From positions 1-13,657 of the forward strand of contig JAICSD010000067.1 in NCBI GenBank assembly GCA_025937075.1: 13,657 nt of DNA, in the 5' to 3' direction. The notes below the pieces were generated by a model. That model saw nothing but the letters and a program-made list of their open reading frames with translations. It ran no database searches and was not told the DNA's origin. The stretch is from Vicinamibacteria bacterium (GTDB lineage: Bacteria; Acidobacteriota; Vicinamibacteria; Vicinamibacterales; 2-12-FULL-66-21). A program made the position numbers and the translations under genes. Shown piece by piece: positions 6,468-13,326 of the stretch (positions within the stretch are counted from its first letter, which is position 1; the number at the start of each line of letters is the position of its first letter).

Positions 6468-8495
6468 GTGATTGGCTGGCGAAGATCTTTCGTGGGCGGA
6501 GTGGCCGCGCTCCTGTGTTCGATGGTCGCAGCCGCCGCGGCGGCGCAGGGCAATGATCCAAAGCTGGATCGTGCGCTGAACGAACGCGCGCAGAACGGCG
6601 CATCGACGCTCTCGCGGGTCATCGTCGTCATGAAGCCCGGCGCGGATGCGACGGCCGACATCCGCCGCGCGCATGGCCGCTTCGGGCGTCAGCTCCCGCT
6701 CGTCAACGGGCAGGTCCTCCAGGTTCCGGACAATCAGCTTCACGCACTCACGTCGTCCAACGCCGTCGAGAGCATCCACCTCGATCGACCCGTCGGCGCG
6801 GATCTCAACCGCGCGGCCGTGGCCATTGGCGCCCGCGCGGTGCAGCAGACGATGGGGTTGGATGGAGCCGGGGTTGGGGTGGCCATCATCGATTCGGGCA
6901 TCACGTCGTGGCACGACGACCTCAGTTACACCGGTGGCGACAGCCGGGTTCGCACCAGCGCGGGCCAGCGGGTCGTCGGCTTCGTCGACTTCGTCAACGG
7001 CGAGCCGATGCCTTATGACGACTTTGGACACGGCACGCACGTCGCGGGAATCGTGGCGGGCAACGGCTTCGATACGGGCGGTGCCCGCGCCGGGGTGGCG
7101 CCGGCGGCGCATCTCGTCTCGCTGAAAGTGCTCGATCAAAACGGCGCCGGCTATGTCAGCGATGTGATCGCCGCCTTCGACTGGGCCGTCACGAACCGCA
7201 CCACCTACAACATCCGGGTCATCAACCTGTCGGTGGGCGCCGGCATCACGGAATCGTACTGGACCGACCCGCTGACGCTCGCCGCCAAGCGCGCGGTCGA
7301 CGCAGGGATCGTCGTCGTCGCGTCGGCCGGGAACTTCGGCAAGAACGCACAGGGCGGCCCGCTGTATGGCGGGATCACGGCGCCTGGAAACGCGCCGTGG
7401 GTGCTGACCGTCGGTGCGGACAGCGATCAGGGCACGGTCACGCGGACCGACGATGTGATGGCTGAGTACAGTTCGCGCGGACCGACCGCCGTCGACTTCG
7501 CCGCCAAACCGGATGTCGTCGCCCCGGGTACCGGGATCGCGTCGCTGTCGGTTCAGGGCAGCACGCTCGCCAGCGGACATCCGCAGTACCTGCTCGCCGG
7601 CACCGTTGATACGCCCTTCCCCGCGTACATGAGCCTCTCGGGCACGAGCATGGCGGCGCCGATGGTTGCTGGCACGGCCGCGCTCATGCTGCAGGCCAAC
7701 CCGCAGCTCACGCCGAATCTCGTGAAAGCCATCATCGAATACACGGCGCAGGACTACGGCTACGACCCGCTCACCGAAGGCGCCGGGTTCCTGAACACGC
7801 AAGGCGCCGTGCAGCTCGCGCAGTTCTATGCGGGCGCACAGTCCAATCGCGTCTATCCGTCGCAGAACGTCTGGAGCCACACGATTCTGTGGGGCAACCA
7901 TCGCATCACGGGCGGCGTCATCAATCCCGCCGGCAATGCGTGGTCGTCCAATATCGTCTGGGGAACCGGCGCCACGGCGACGGGCGCGAACATCGTCTGG
8001 GGGACGCGGTGCGGCCGCGCGGACTGCGACAACATCGTGTGGGGCACCAACATCGTCTGGGGCACCAACATCGTGTGGGGCACCAACATCGTGTGGGGCA
8101 CCGGCGTGCACGGCGACGGCGACAACGTCGTCTGGGGCACGGCGTGCAGAGGTGCGGACTGCAACAACATCGTGTGGGGCACGAACATCGTCTGGGGCAC
8201 GAACATCGTGTGGGGGACGAACATCGTGTGGGGCACCCGGCTGCAGCCCGAGAACATCGTGTGGGGCACGAATATCGTCTGGGGCACCAACATCGTGTGG
8301 GGCACCAATATCGTGTGGGGTACGAACATCGTGTGGGGCACATCGGCTGGTGACAACCTCGTGTGGCCTGCGTCTGCGAACGGAACCGCGGTGCTGTTCG
8401 ATGACCCCTCCAGTCCGTCCGTCTTCGACCGCGTCAGCTTCGAGTCGCTCTTCTCGTCCACTCCCACGTCCGGCGGTGCTGGAGGCAGCTTCTAA
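6468..8495 (+). CDS. Secreted S8 subtilisin-like protease with NIVWGT repeat domain
   Basis: This is a 675-aa subtilase. The GTG start at 6468 has a strong ribosome site and opens a signal peptide (residues 1-27, AAAAAAQG). Residues 50-108 look like an I9-type propeptide (VIVVMKPGA to ESIHLDRPVG). Catalytic residues are Asp142 (AIIDSG), His188 (GHGTHVAG) and Ser394 (SGTSMAAP), with oxyanion Asn289 (SAGNFG). After residue 470 comes an array of 16 N[IV]VWGT hexapeptides (495-625), split by four linkers, two of which carry paired cysteines (CGRADC, CRGADC). A variant ILWGN precedes the array and NLVWP follows it; a Ser/Gly-rich tail ends the protein. It should be exported and degrade protein outside the cell. 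The array is likely a beta-rich stalk or cell-surface or substrate-binding module, but its role is unknown. The stop overlaps the GNAT start. Confidence 0.95.
   Translation: MIGWRRSFVGGVAALLCSMVAAAAAAQGNDPKLDRALNERAQNGASTLSRVIVVMKPGADATADIRRAHGRFGRQLPLVNGQVLQVPDNQLHALTSSNAVESIHLDRPVGADLNRAAVAIGARAVQQTMGLDGAGVGVAIIDSGITSWHDDLSYTGGDSRVRTSAGQRVVGFVDFVNGEPMPYDDFGHGTHVAGIVAGNGFDTGGARAGVAPAAHLVSLKVLDQNGAGYVSDVIAAFDWAVTNRTTYNIRVINLSVGAGITESYWTDPLTLAAKRAVDAGIVVVASAGNFGKNAQGGPLYGGITAPGNAPWVLTVGADSDQGTVTRTDDVMAEYSSRGPTAVDFAAKPDVVAPGTGIASLSVQGSTLASGHPQYLLAGTVDTPFPAYMSLSGTSMAAPMVAGTAALMLQANPQLTPNLVKAIIEYTAQDYGYDPLTEGAGFLNTQGAVQLAQFYAGAQSNRVYPSQNVWSHTILWGNHRITGGVINPAGNAWSSNIVWGTGATATGANIVWGTRCGRADCDNIVWGTNIVWGTNIVWGTNIVWGTGVHGDGDNVVWGTACRGADCNNIVWGTNIVWGTNIVWGTNIVWGTRLQPENIVWGTNIVWGTNIVWGTNIVWGTNIVWGTSAGDNLVWPASANGTAVLFDDPSSPSVFDRVSFESLFSSTPTSGGAGGSF
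7950..8342 (+). repeat. 18-bp coding tandem repeats (NIVWGT array)
   Basis: Sixteen units of 18 bp, each like AACATCGTGTGGGGCACC, encode N[IV]VWGT. They group as single, single, four, one, four and five units, separated by linkers GATATGA, RCGRADCD, GVHGDGD, ACRGADCN and RLQPE. Units differ mostly at third codon positions (GTG/GTC, ACC/ACG, AAC/AAT). Confidence 0.95.
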
Positions 8496-9154
8496 TGGAG
8501 AACATCTCGCTTCCTTCTCGTCGTCTCGTGCGACCCGCCGTGATCGCGCCGCGCGCGATTGCGCCGGCGCCGGCCGACTGGCGTGACGGACTGCCGGCCT
8601 TGACCGGAGCGATGGCGACTCTCCGCGAGCTGCGCCCGTCGGACGCGCCGGCGCTGCTTGCGATGCTCTCGTCGGAAGAGGTGCTGCGATTCATCTCGCC
8701 GGCGCCCGTCACGGTACAGGGATTCGAACGGTTCATCGACTGGAGCCTGCGCGAGCGCGCTCAAGGGACGCACGTCTGCTTCGCTGTGATTCCCCATGGG
8801 ATGGATGCACCGGTCGGCATCTTCCAGGTTCGTCAGCTCGAACCCGGGTTTGCGACGGCCGAGTGGGGATTCGCGCTTGCGTCGGCGTTCTGGGGCACGG
8901 GCCTGTTCACGGACGCCGCGCGCCTGGTCGCGGACTTCGCGTTCGACGTCATCGAGGTCCACCGGCTCGAGGCCCGCGCCGCCGTGTTGAACGGCCGCGG
9001 CATCGGCGCGTTGCGGAAGATTGGCGCCGTCCCCGAGGGCATCCTGCGAAAGTCGCTGCTGCGCAACGGTGAGTATCTCGATCAGGCCCTCTGGACGATC
9101 CTGGACGAAGACTGGCGCGCCTTGCGAATCGCGAGCGGTTTCAAGGTCCACTAA
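8495..9154 (+). CDS. GNAT family N-acetyltransferase (RimJ/RimL-like)
   Basis: This 219-aa protein has the GNAT fold and should transfer an acetyl group from acetyl-CoA to an amine; the acceptor cannot be told from sequence. The ATG at 8495 shares its A with the upstream TAA (TAATG), and GGAGG lies 9 nt before it, inside the end of the subtilase gene, so translation is coupled. Residues 41-60 (ATLRELRPSDAPALLAML) are the usual beta1-alpha1 start, FAVI at 96-99 and GFAL at 125-128 are core strands, and WGTGLFTDA (133-141) is the acetyl-CoA pyrophosphate loop. LEARAAVLNGRGIGALRKIG (158-177) matches the RimJ/RimL signature with the conserved Asn. The first 39 residues are an extension of unknown role; an internal ATG at residue 40 is a possible alternative start. 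Confidence 0.88.
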   Translation: MENISLPSRRLVRPAVIAPRAIAPAPADWRDGLPALTGAMATLRELRPSDAPALLAMLSSEEVLRFISPAPVTVQGFERFIDWSLRERAQGTHVCFAVIPHGMDAPVGIFQVRQLEPGFATAEWGFALASAFWGTGLFTDAARLVADFAFDVIEVHRLEARAAVLNGRGIGALRKIGAVPEGILRKSLLRNGEYLDQALWTILDEDWRALRIASGFKVH

Positions 9155-9191
9155 TCGACCGCGCGGCGATCGCCGCTCGAACAGGCGCGCA

Positions 9192-9214
9192 TGGTCGATC
9201 GGTCCGATTGACCA
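9192..9214. promoter_or_regulatory. 23-bp near-palindromic operator candidate upstream of the aldolase operon
   Basis: Arms TGGTCGATCGG and CCGATTGACCA flank a central T at 9203 and match at 10 of 11 positions. It lies 73 bp before the aldolase start. TGGTC...GACCA ends resemble operators of GntR-family regulators, which often control genes of this kind, but no regulator gene is in the window. A direct repeat CAGGCGCG occurs at 9182-9189 and 9213-9220. As RNA it could also form an 8-bp hairpin with loop GGTCC. Confidence 0.5.
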
Positions 9215-9287
9215 GGCGCGTCCGGTCATTGCGACACCTGAGTTGAGCAGTGAACCGCTGCATCGTTTTGTTGTACTCTCGCAAACG

Positions 9288-10169
9288 ATGCTCCTCTCTA
9301 CAGTGTTCCCTCCGATGCCGACGCCGTTTACGCCAGACGGCGCGGTCGACGAGAACGCGATCAAGTCGAACATCAGGCAATGGATTGATGCCGGGCTCGG
9401 CGGCATCGTCGCGCTCGGTACGAACGGCGAGGCCGCGCTCCTCGACGAGGACGAGAGCGATCGGGTCGTGGCCGCGGCGCGTGAGAGCGTGCCGCGCGAT
9501 CGCGCACTCATTGCCGGCGTCGGGCGCGAATCGACCACGGCAACGCTGGCGGCTGCGCGCAGAGCCTCGGCCCTTGGTGCAGACGCCGTGCTCGTGCGGC
9601 CGCCGTCGCTCTACCGCAGCAGCCTCGGCGCCGGCGCGCTCGAGCAGCACTACCGGACGATCGCGGACGAGAGTCCAGCACCCGTGCTCCTCTACAACTA
9701 TCCCGCCTTCTTCGGCACGGCGCTCCAGCCCGCGCTGATTGGAACGCTCGCTCGACACCCGAACGTGATCGGAATGAAGGAGACGAGCACGGACGGCGGG
9801 CAATTCGCCGACGTCGCTGCCGCGGTGCCCGAGTCCTTCACGATTCTCGCTGGCTCCGCGCCCGGGCTGTATCCCGCGCTCTGCGCGGGCGCACGCGGCG
9901 CCATCCTTGCGGTCGCCTGTGTTGCGCCTGCGGTGTGCCTGCACGTGCTCGCGTGTACACGGGAGGGTCGCCATGATGAGGCGCTTCGGCTGCAGCAGCG
10001 CTTGAATCCCCTCGCGCGTGCCGTGACGAGCGGGTATGGCATTGCCGGCCTCAAGGCGGCGATGGAACTCGTCGGGTACGTAGGCGGCGACACACGGCGG
10101 CCGCTGCCGCCTGTCTCTTCAGAGGGTGTGGAACAGATACGCCAACTGCTCCAATCCGTTCAGGACTAA
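9288..10169 (+). CDS. DapA-family aldolase, probably 4-hydroxy-2-oxoglutarate aldolase
   Basis: This 293-aa class I aldolase belongs to the DHDPS/N-acetylneuraminate lyase superfamily. ATG at 9288 gives the standard family length and start (VFPPMPTPFTPDGAVDENAI); no clear ribosome site precedes it. The Schiff-base lysine is Lys164 (IGMKETS), the catalytic tyrosine is Tyr136 (LLYNYP), and the substrate loop is GTNGE (44-48), with Asn where dihydrodipicolinate synthases usually have Thr. Several stretches resemble, from memory, human HOGA1: LIAGVGRESTTAT, the HPNVIGMK block, FTILAGSA and GIAGLKAAMELVGYVGG. HOGA splits 4-hydroxy-2-oxoglutarate into pyruvate and glyoxylate. The next gene, 3 bp away, encodes a glyoxylate aminotransferase-like enzyme, which supports this. 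Alternatives are DHDPS or a sugar-acid aldolase. Confidence 0.85.
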   Translation: MLLSTVFPPMPTPFTPDGAVDENAIKSNIRQWIDAGLGGIVALGTNGEAALLDEDESDRVVAAARESVPRDRALIAGVGRESTTATLAAARRASALGADAVLVRPPSLYRSSLGAGALEQHYRTIADESPAPVLLYNYPAFFGTALQPALIGTLARHPNVIGMKETSTDGGQFADVAAAVPESFTILAGSAPGLYPALCAGARGAILAVACVAPAVCLHVLACTREGRHDEALRLQQRLNPLARAVTSGYGIAGLKAAMELVGYVGGDTRRPLPPVSSEGVEQIRQLLQSVQD

Positions 10170-10172
10170 GGC

Positions 10173-11273
10173 ATGGTTCCTACTGTCGAACGTCTCCTGC
10201 TGGGGCCCGGCCCCAGCCCGGTCTCACCCCGTGTGCAGCGCGCAAGGGGCGCGCCGATCCTCAGTCACCTCGATCCCGTCCTGATGACCATCCTCGATCG
10301 AATCCGCGCGCAGTTGCGCGACCTCTTCGCCGCGCGAGACGATGCGTTCGCGTTCGCGGTGTCGGGAACCGGCACCGCGGGCATGGAAACCGCGGTCTCG
10401 AACCTCACACGGGCGGGCACGCGCGCCACCGTGGTGGTCAACGGCTACTTCGGCGATCGGCTCGCGCAGATGCTCGCGCGGTACGGCGCAACGGTCACGC
10501 GTGTCGAGAGCCAGTGGGGCCGCGCCGCCGATCCTGACGCGCTCGACCGCTCCCTTCGCGAGAACGGCGCCGACGTGGTCGCGCTCGTGCACGCGGAGAC
10601 GTCGACGGGCGTGCTGAATCCCGTCAGCGCGTTGTGCGCCGTTGCCGCGCGCCGCGGAGCGTTGACGATCGTCGACGCGGTGACGTCGCTCGGCGCCCAT
10701 CCTGTGCAGACCGCGGAGTGGAACTGCGACGTCTGCTATAGCTGCACGCAGAAGGGTCTCGGGGCGCCTTCCGGCCTTGCACCGATCGTGTTTTCAGCGC
10801 GCGCGCAGGAGCGTTCCCGTGAGCGCGGGCCGGTGGCAAGCTTTTACTTCGATCTGGGGCTGTTGAAGGCGTACTGGATCGACCGCAAGTATCACCACAC
10901 GATTTCATCGCCGCTGATTTGCGCGCTCTCGGAGGCGCTCGACGTCGTGTTCGAGGAAGGCCTGCAGGCGAGATGGGATCGCCATCGGAGGCATCATGAA
11001 CAGTTTGTCGCCGGACTCGCGGAGATCGGCCTCGATCTGCTGCCGCCGCCCGCCGATCGCCTCTGGTCGTTGAACGCGGTCCGTGTTCCGGACGGTGTGG
11101 ACGAGGCGGGCGTTCGGCGCCGCTTCCTCGACGAGCGTGGCATCGAGATCGGCGCCGGCCTTGGCCCGCTCGCCGGAACGATCTGGCGGGTGGGCCTGAT
11201 GGGCTCGGGATCCACGGTCGAAAACGTCGAACGCCTGCTCGATGCCTACAGGAGCGTGCTACGCCCCGCGTGA
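10173..11273 (+). CDS. Class V aminotransferase, alanine-glyoxylate aminotransferase-like
   Basis: This 366-aa PLP enzyme belongs to aminotransferase class V. It opens with LLLGPGPSPVSPRV, the typical start of alanine- or serine-glyoxylate aminotransferases. PLP-binding residues are visible: SGTGTAGMETA (64-74) for the phosphate, Asp168 (IVDAVTSLG), and Lys194 (CTQKGLGAPSG), the internal aldimine lysine. SFYFDLGLLKAYW and YHHTIS (about 223-245) and Arg339 (WRVGLMG, substrate carboxylate) match the human AGXT pattern as I remember it. It would transaminate glyoxylate to glycine using alanine or serine. It sits 3 bp after the aldolase that would make glyoxylate and overlaps mtgA by 4 bp, so the three share a transcript. 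Serine-pyruvate or serine-glyoxylate specificity cannot be excluded. Confidence 0.9.
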   Translation: MVPTVERLLLGPGPSPVSPRVQRARGAPILSHLDPVLMTILDRIRAQLRDLFAARDDAFAFAVSGTGTAGMETAVSNLTRAGTRATVVVNGYFGDRLAQMLARYGATVTRVESQWGRAADPDALDRSLRENGADVVALVHAETSTGVLNPVSALCAVAARRGALTIVDAVTSLGAHPVQTAEWNCDVCYSCTQKGLGAPSGLAPIVFSARAQERSRERGPVASFYFDLGLLKAYWIDRKYHHTISSPLICALSEALDVVFEEGLQARWDRHRRHHEQFVAGLAEIGLDLLPPPADRLWSLNAVRVPDGVDEAGVRRRFLDERGIEIGAGLGPLAGTIWRVGLMGSGSTVENVERLLDAYRSVLRPA

Positions 11274-12130
11274 AGGTGCGCCGAATCAAGGCGCGCGGCC
11301 TGAAACGCGCGGGCCGGGTGACGCTGGCCGTCCTCGCGGCCGCGTTCGGATACGTTGCTTACATCTATCTCACGCTTCCCGACGTGCGCACCCTGCGCAC
11401 GGCGAATCCCGGAACGACGGCGTTCATGGAACTGCGCGCACACGAAGCGCACGCGCGCGGAGAGCCCGTCGTCCAGGATCGCCGGTGGGTGCCGTACTCG
11501 CGCATCTCATCGAACCTGAAGCGCGCGGTCATCGTGACGGAGGACAGCACGTTCTGGCGCCACGAAGGGATCGATTACGCGCAACTCAGGGAGGCGATGG
11601 AGGAGAACCTCGAACGCCTGGAATTTGCGCGCGGCGCGAGCACGATCACGCAGCAGCTCGCAAAGAACCTGAATCTGTCCCCGTCGAAAAATCCCAAGCG
11701 CAAGTTGCGCGAGCTGCTCATCACGCGGCGGCTCGAGGCGGAACTGACGAAGCAGCGCATCCTCGAGTTGTATCTGAACGTCATCGAATGGGGTGACGGC
11801 GTCTGGGGCGCGGAAGCGGCGGCGCGTCACTACTTCCACAAGCCTGCGGCCGAGCTGTCGCCCGCAGAATCCGCGCTGCTCGCGGCCGCGATCGCGAACC
11901 CGCACGTTTTTGATCCCGGTCATCCGACGGCCCGCCTTCGCAGGCGCCAGCAGATGATCATGGGCCGCATGGGCGCCGTTACGCCGCCGCCCGTCATCGC
12001 GGCGCAGCCCGAGGTCGCCCCTGCGGCTCCGCTCGAGCCGATTCCCCAGTTGCCCGCCGCCCCATTGATCCTCCCCGGCTCGTCGCTCCCGCAGGAGAAG
12101 CCTCCGAAGAAGCCGGGAGGCGGAGGATAG
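11270..12130 (+). CDS. mtgA: Monofunctional peptidoglycan glycosyltransferase
   Basis: This 286-aa GT51 enzyme polymerises lipid II into glycan strands at the outer face of the inner membrane. It starts at GTG 11270, overlapping the aminotransferase stop as GTGA. Residues 1-14 are basic and residues 16-35 form one membrane anchor. The GT51 motifs are all present: EDSTFWRHEG (91-100, catalytic Glu91), GASTITQQLAKNL (122-134), RKLRE (144-148) and ILELYLNVIEWG (164-175). There is no transpeptidase domain, so it is the monofunctional type rather than a class A penicillin-binding protein. After the domain, residues 238-286 are a Pro/Ala-rich tail ending in KKPGGGG, which is longer than in the usual MtgA. 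The link to glyoxylate metabolism is probably only positional. Confidence 0.93.
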   Translation: MKVRRIKARGLKRAGRVTLAVLAAAFGYVAYIYLTLPDVRTLRTANPGTTAFMELRAHEAHARGEPVVQDRRWVPYSRISSNLKRAVIVTEDSTFWRHEGIDYAQLREAMEENLERLEFARGASTITQQLAKNLNLSPSKNPKRKLRELLITRRLEAELTKQRILELYLNVIEWGDGVWGAEAAARHYFHKPAAELSPAESALLAAAIANPHVFDPGHPTARLRRRQQMIMGRMGAVTPPPVIAAQPEVAPAAPLEPIPQLPAAPLILPGSSLPQEKPPKKPGGGG

Positions 12131-12141
12131 GCGCGAGCGGG

Positions 12142-12312
12142 GCGTGCGGCGTGGGGTGTGCGGCGTGCGGCGTGCGGCGTGGGGCGCGCGGCGTGCGGCG
12201 TGCGGCGTGCGGTTGGGAGTTGGCGTTTGGGAGTTTGGGAGTTGGGAGTTGGCGTTTGGGAGTTTGGGAGTTTGGGAGTTGGGAGTTGGAAGTTGGGAGT
12301 TAGAAGTTTCAC
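12142..12312 (+). repeat. Heptameric tandem repeat array in two blocks
   Basis: Starting 12 bp after the mtgA stop, ten 7-bp units of GCGTGCG type (12142-12211) pass directly, in register, into about fourteen units of GTTGGGA type (12212-12312), some extended to 8 bp by an extra T. The second block contains four GGG runs at 12258-12283 with loops of 5, 5 and 4 nt, a canonical G-quadruplex pattern on the plus strand. The blocks encode nothing convincing. The rest of the gap (12313-12512) holds an inverted repeat and a promoter. Confidence 0.85.
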
Positions 12313-12347
12313 CCCTTGAGTAGTTGGCCGTTGGGGCATTGGTAGTT

Positions 12348-12383
12348 GCACTTTTGTGAATTCGCGAGAATTCACGAAAGTGC
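12348..12383 (+). terminator. Long inverted repeat, probable mtgA-side terminator or stable RNA hairpin
   Basis: GCACTTTTGTGAATTC pairs with GAATTCACGAAAGTGC across a GCGA (GNRA) loop, a 16-bp stem with one T-G wobble. Only TTT follows (12384-12386), so it is not a classical intrinsic terminator. It lies between the mtgA operon and a strong promoter, which favours a boundary role. A REP-like element or a protein-binding palindrome is possible. Confidence 0.5.
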
Positions 12384-12396
12384 TTTAAGGATCACC

Positions 12397-12426
12397 TTGA
12401 CACTGATCGCCCCATGTCCGTATAGT
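12397..12426 (+). promoter_or_regulatory. Strong sigma70-type promoter of the metallopeptidase gene
   Basis: A perfect TTGACA at 12397-12402 and TATAGT at 12421-12426 (five of six) are separated by 18 bp. The predicted start is near 12433, about 80 nt before the ATG at 12513. It is the best promoter match in the window. Confidence 0.75.
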
Positions 12427-12512
12427 CGCCTCATCTCCGCCCCCCCAGTGACAAGCGGCCCGTTCGACCGAGGAACGCGGGCGAAGCTGTGCTTGGTCTG
12501 CGTATTGTCGGG

Positions 12513-13325
12513 ATGATCAACTACACAGAGCGCATCTCGCTCCTCATGGAGGACTTGATTGCGCGCACTCCAGCGCTGGCGTTCATCGACCTGCGCGAAG
12601 TGCTCGTGTTCGGTCGCTTCGGCCGGCCTGAAGCCGAGGGCGCATTCGCCACTTGTCACTGCATGACCCTCCCCGAAAGCGAGCCGGGCTATTTCTTCTG
12701 GCGCGATCGCGTAACCGGTGAGCTGACGCGTCGCTCCGAGTGGTTCGTCACGAAAACCCCTGAAGTGCGCGTCGGGCCCGTGCGGATCAAGTATTTGATC
12801 TCGTTCGTGCTGCCGCGGTTCTGCGAACAGCGGCTCGAGCGGTCCTGGAAAACGGAGCTCTACGACGGCGCGCCGTCGTGGATCGCGAAGCTCGACACGA
12901 TCGTGCACGAGCTCTATCACATCGATCCGAACACGAGCGGCATGCGCCAGTGCCTGAACGCGGATGGCTCGCGTTCACCGCGGCTTCACGGCGCGCAGTT
13001 CTACGAGGACGTCGCCGCGATGACGCGCGCGTACCTCGACTCGAAGCCCGATCCCGCTTACACCGATTTCTTGCAGTGGGACTTCGCCGACCTCGAGCAC
13101 CGCTACGGCGGAGTCGTTGCGACCACGTTCCGGAATTTCCCCTCGTTTCCGCAGCGCTACATGGAGCCGTGCACGACGCTGCCCGTCGAGTCGAACGTCA
13201 AGCTCGAGCCGTTGAAGCCGTTTACGCAGCCGCTGCTCTACACCGAAGACGACCTGCACATCCGGCAGTTCACGTCCTCGAACACGCGCCGCCTCACACG
13301 CAAGGGCGCGGAGCGGGCGGCGTAG
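12513..13325 (+). CDS. Probable zinc metallopeptidase of unknown family
   Basis: This 270-aa cytoplasmic-looking protein has no signal peptide or membrane segment. ATG at 12513 starts a plausible MINYTERISLLMEDL; the frame can begin 8 codons earlier at GTG 12489, and neither start has a good ribosome site. A zincin motif HELYH is at residues 132-136, with hydrophobic residues before it (LDTIV). A likely third ligand is His159 in RLHGAQFYEDV, 23 residues further. This arrangement resembles the putative phage-type metallopeptidase or SprT-like domains, but I cannot place it in a named family. The N-terminal half has RFGRPEAEGAFATCHC, with a CxC pair, and SFVLPRF. The gene has its own strong promoter and is flanked on both sides by heptamer repeats. 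Substrate and role are unknown. Confidence 0.75.
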   Translation: MINYTERISLLMEDLIARTPALAFIDLREVLVFGRFGRPEAEGAFATCHCMTLPESEPGYFFWRDRVTGELTRRSEWFVTKTPEVRVGPVRIKYLISFVLPRFCEQRLERSWKTELYDGAPSWIAKLDTIVHELYHIDPNTSGMRQCLNADGSRSPRLHGAQFYEDVAAMTRAYLDSKPDPAYTDFLQWDFADLEHRYGGVVATTFRNFPSFPQRYMEPCTTLPVESNVKLEPLKPFTQPLLYTEDDLHIRQFTSSNTRRLTRKGAERAA

Positions 13326-13326
13326 C

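Noticed and set aside
6345..8111. Minus-strand open frame of 588 codons opposite the second subtilase
   Set aside because: It shows no domain and contains repetitive Gly-Ala-Pro-Asp-His text that mirrors the NIVWGT repeats; the plus-strand protease has a full triad and signal peptide.
7853..8467. Minus-strand repeat protein (VPHTMF units)
   Set aside because: It is the antisense reading of the NIVWGT array; periodic DNA gives periodic peptides in every open frame.
12351..12380. CRP-type site TGTGA...TCACG in the inverted repeat
   Set aside because: The half-sites are 12 bp apart instead of 6; the palindrome is explained better as a long hairpin.
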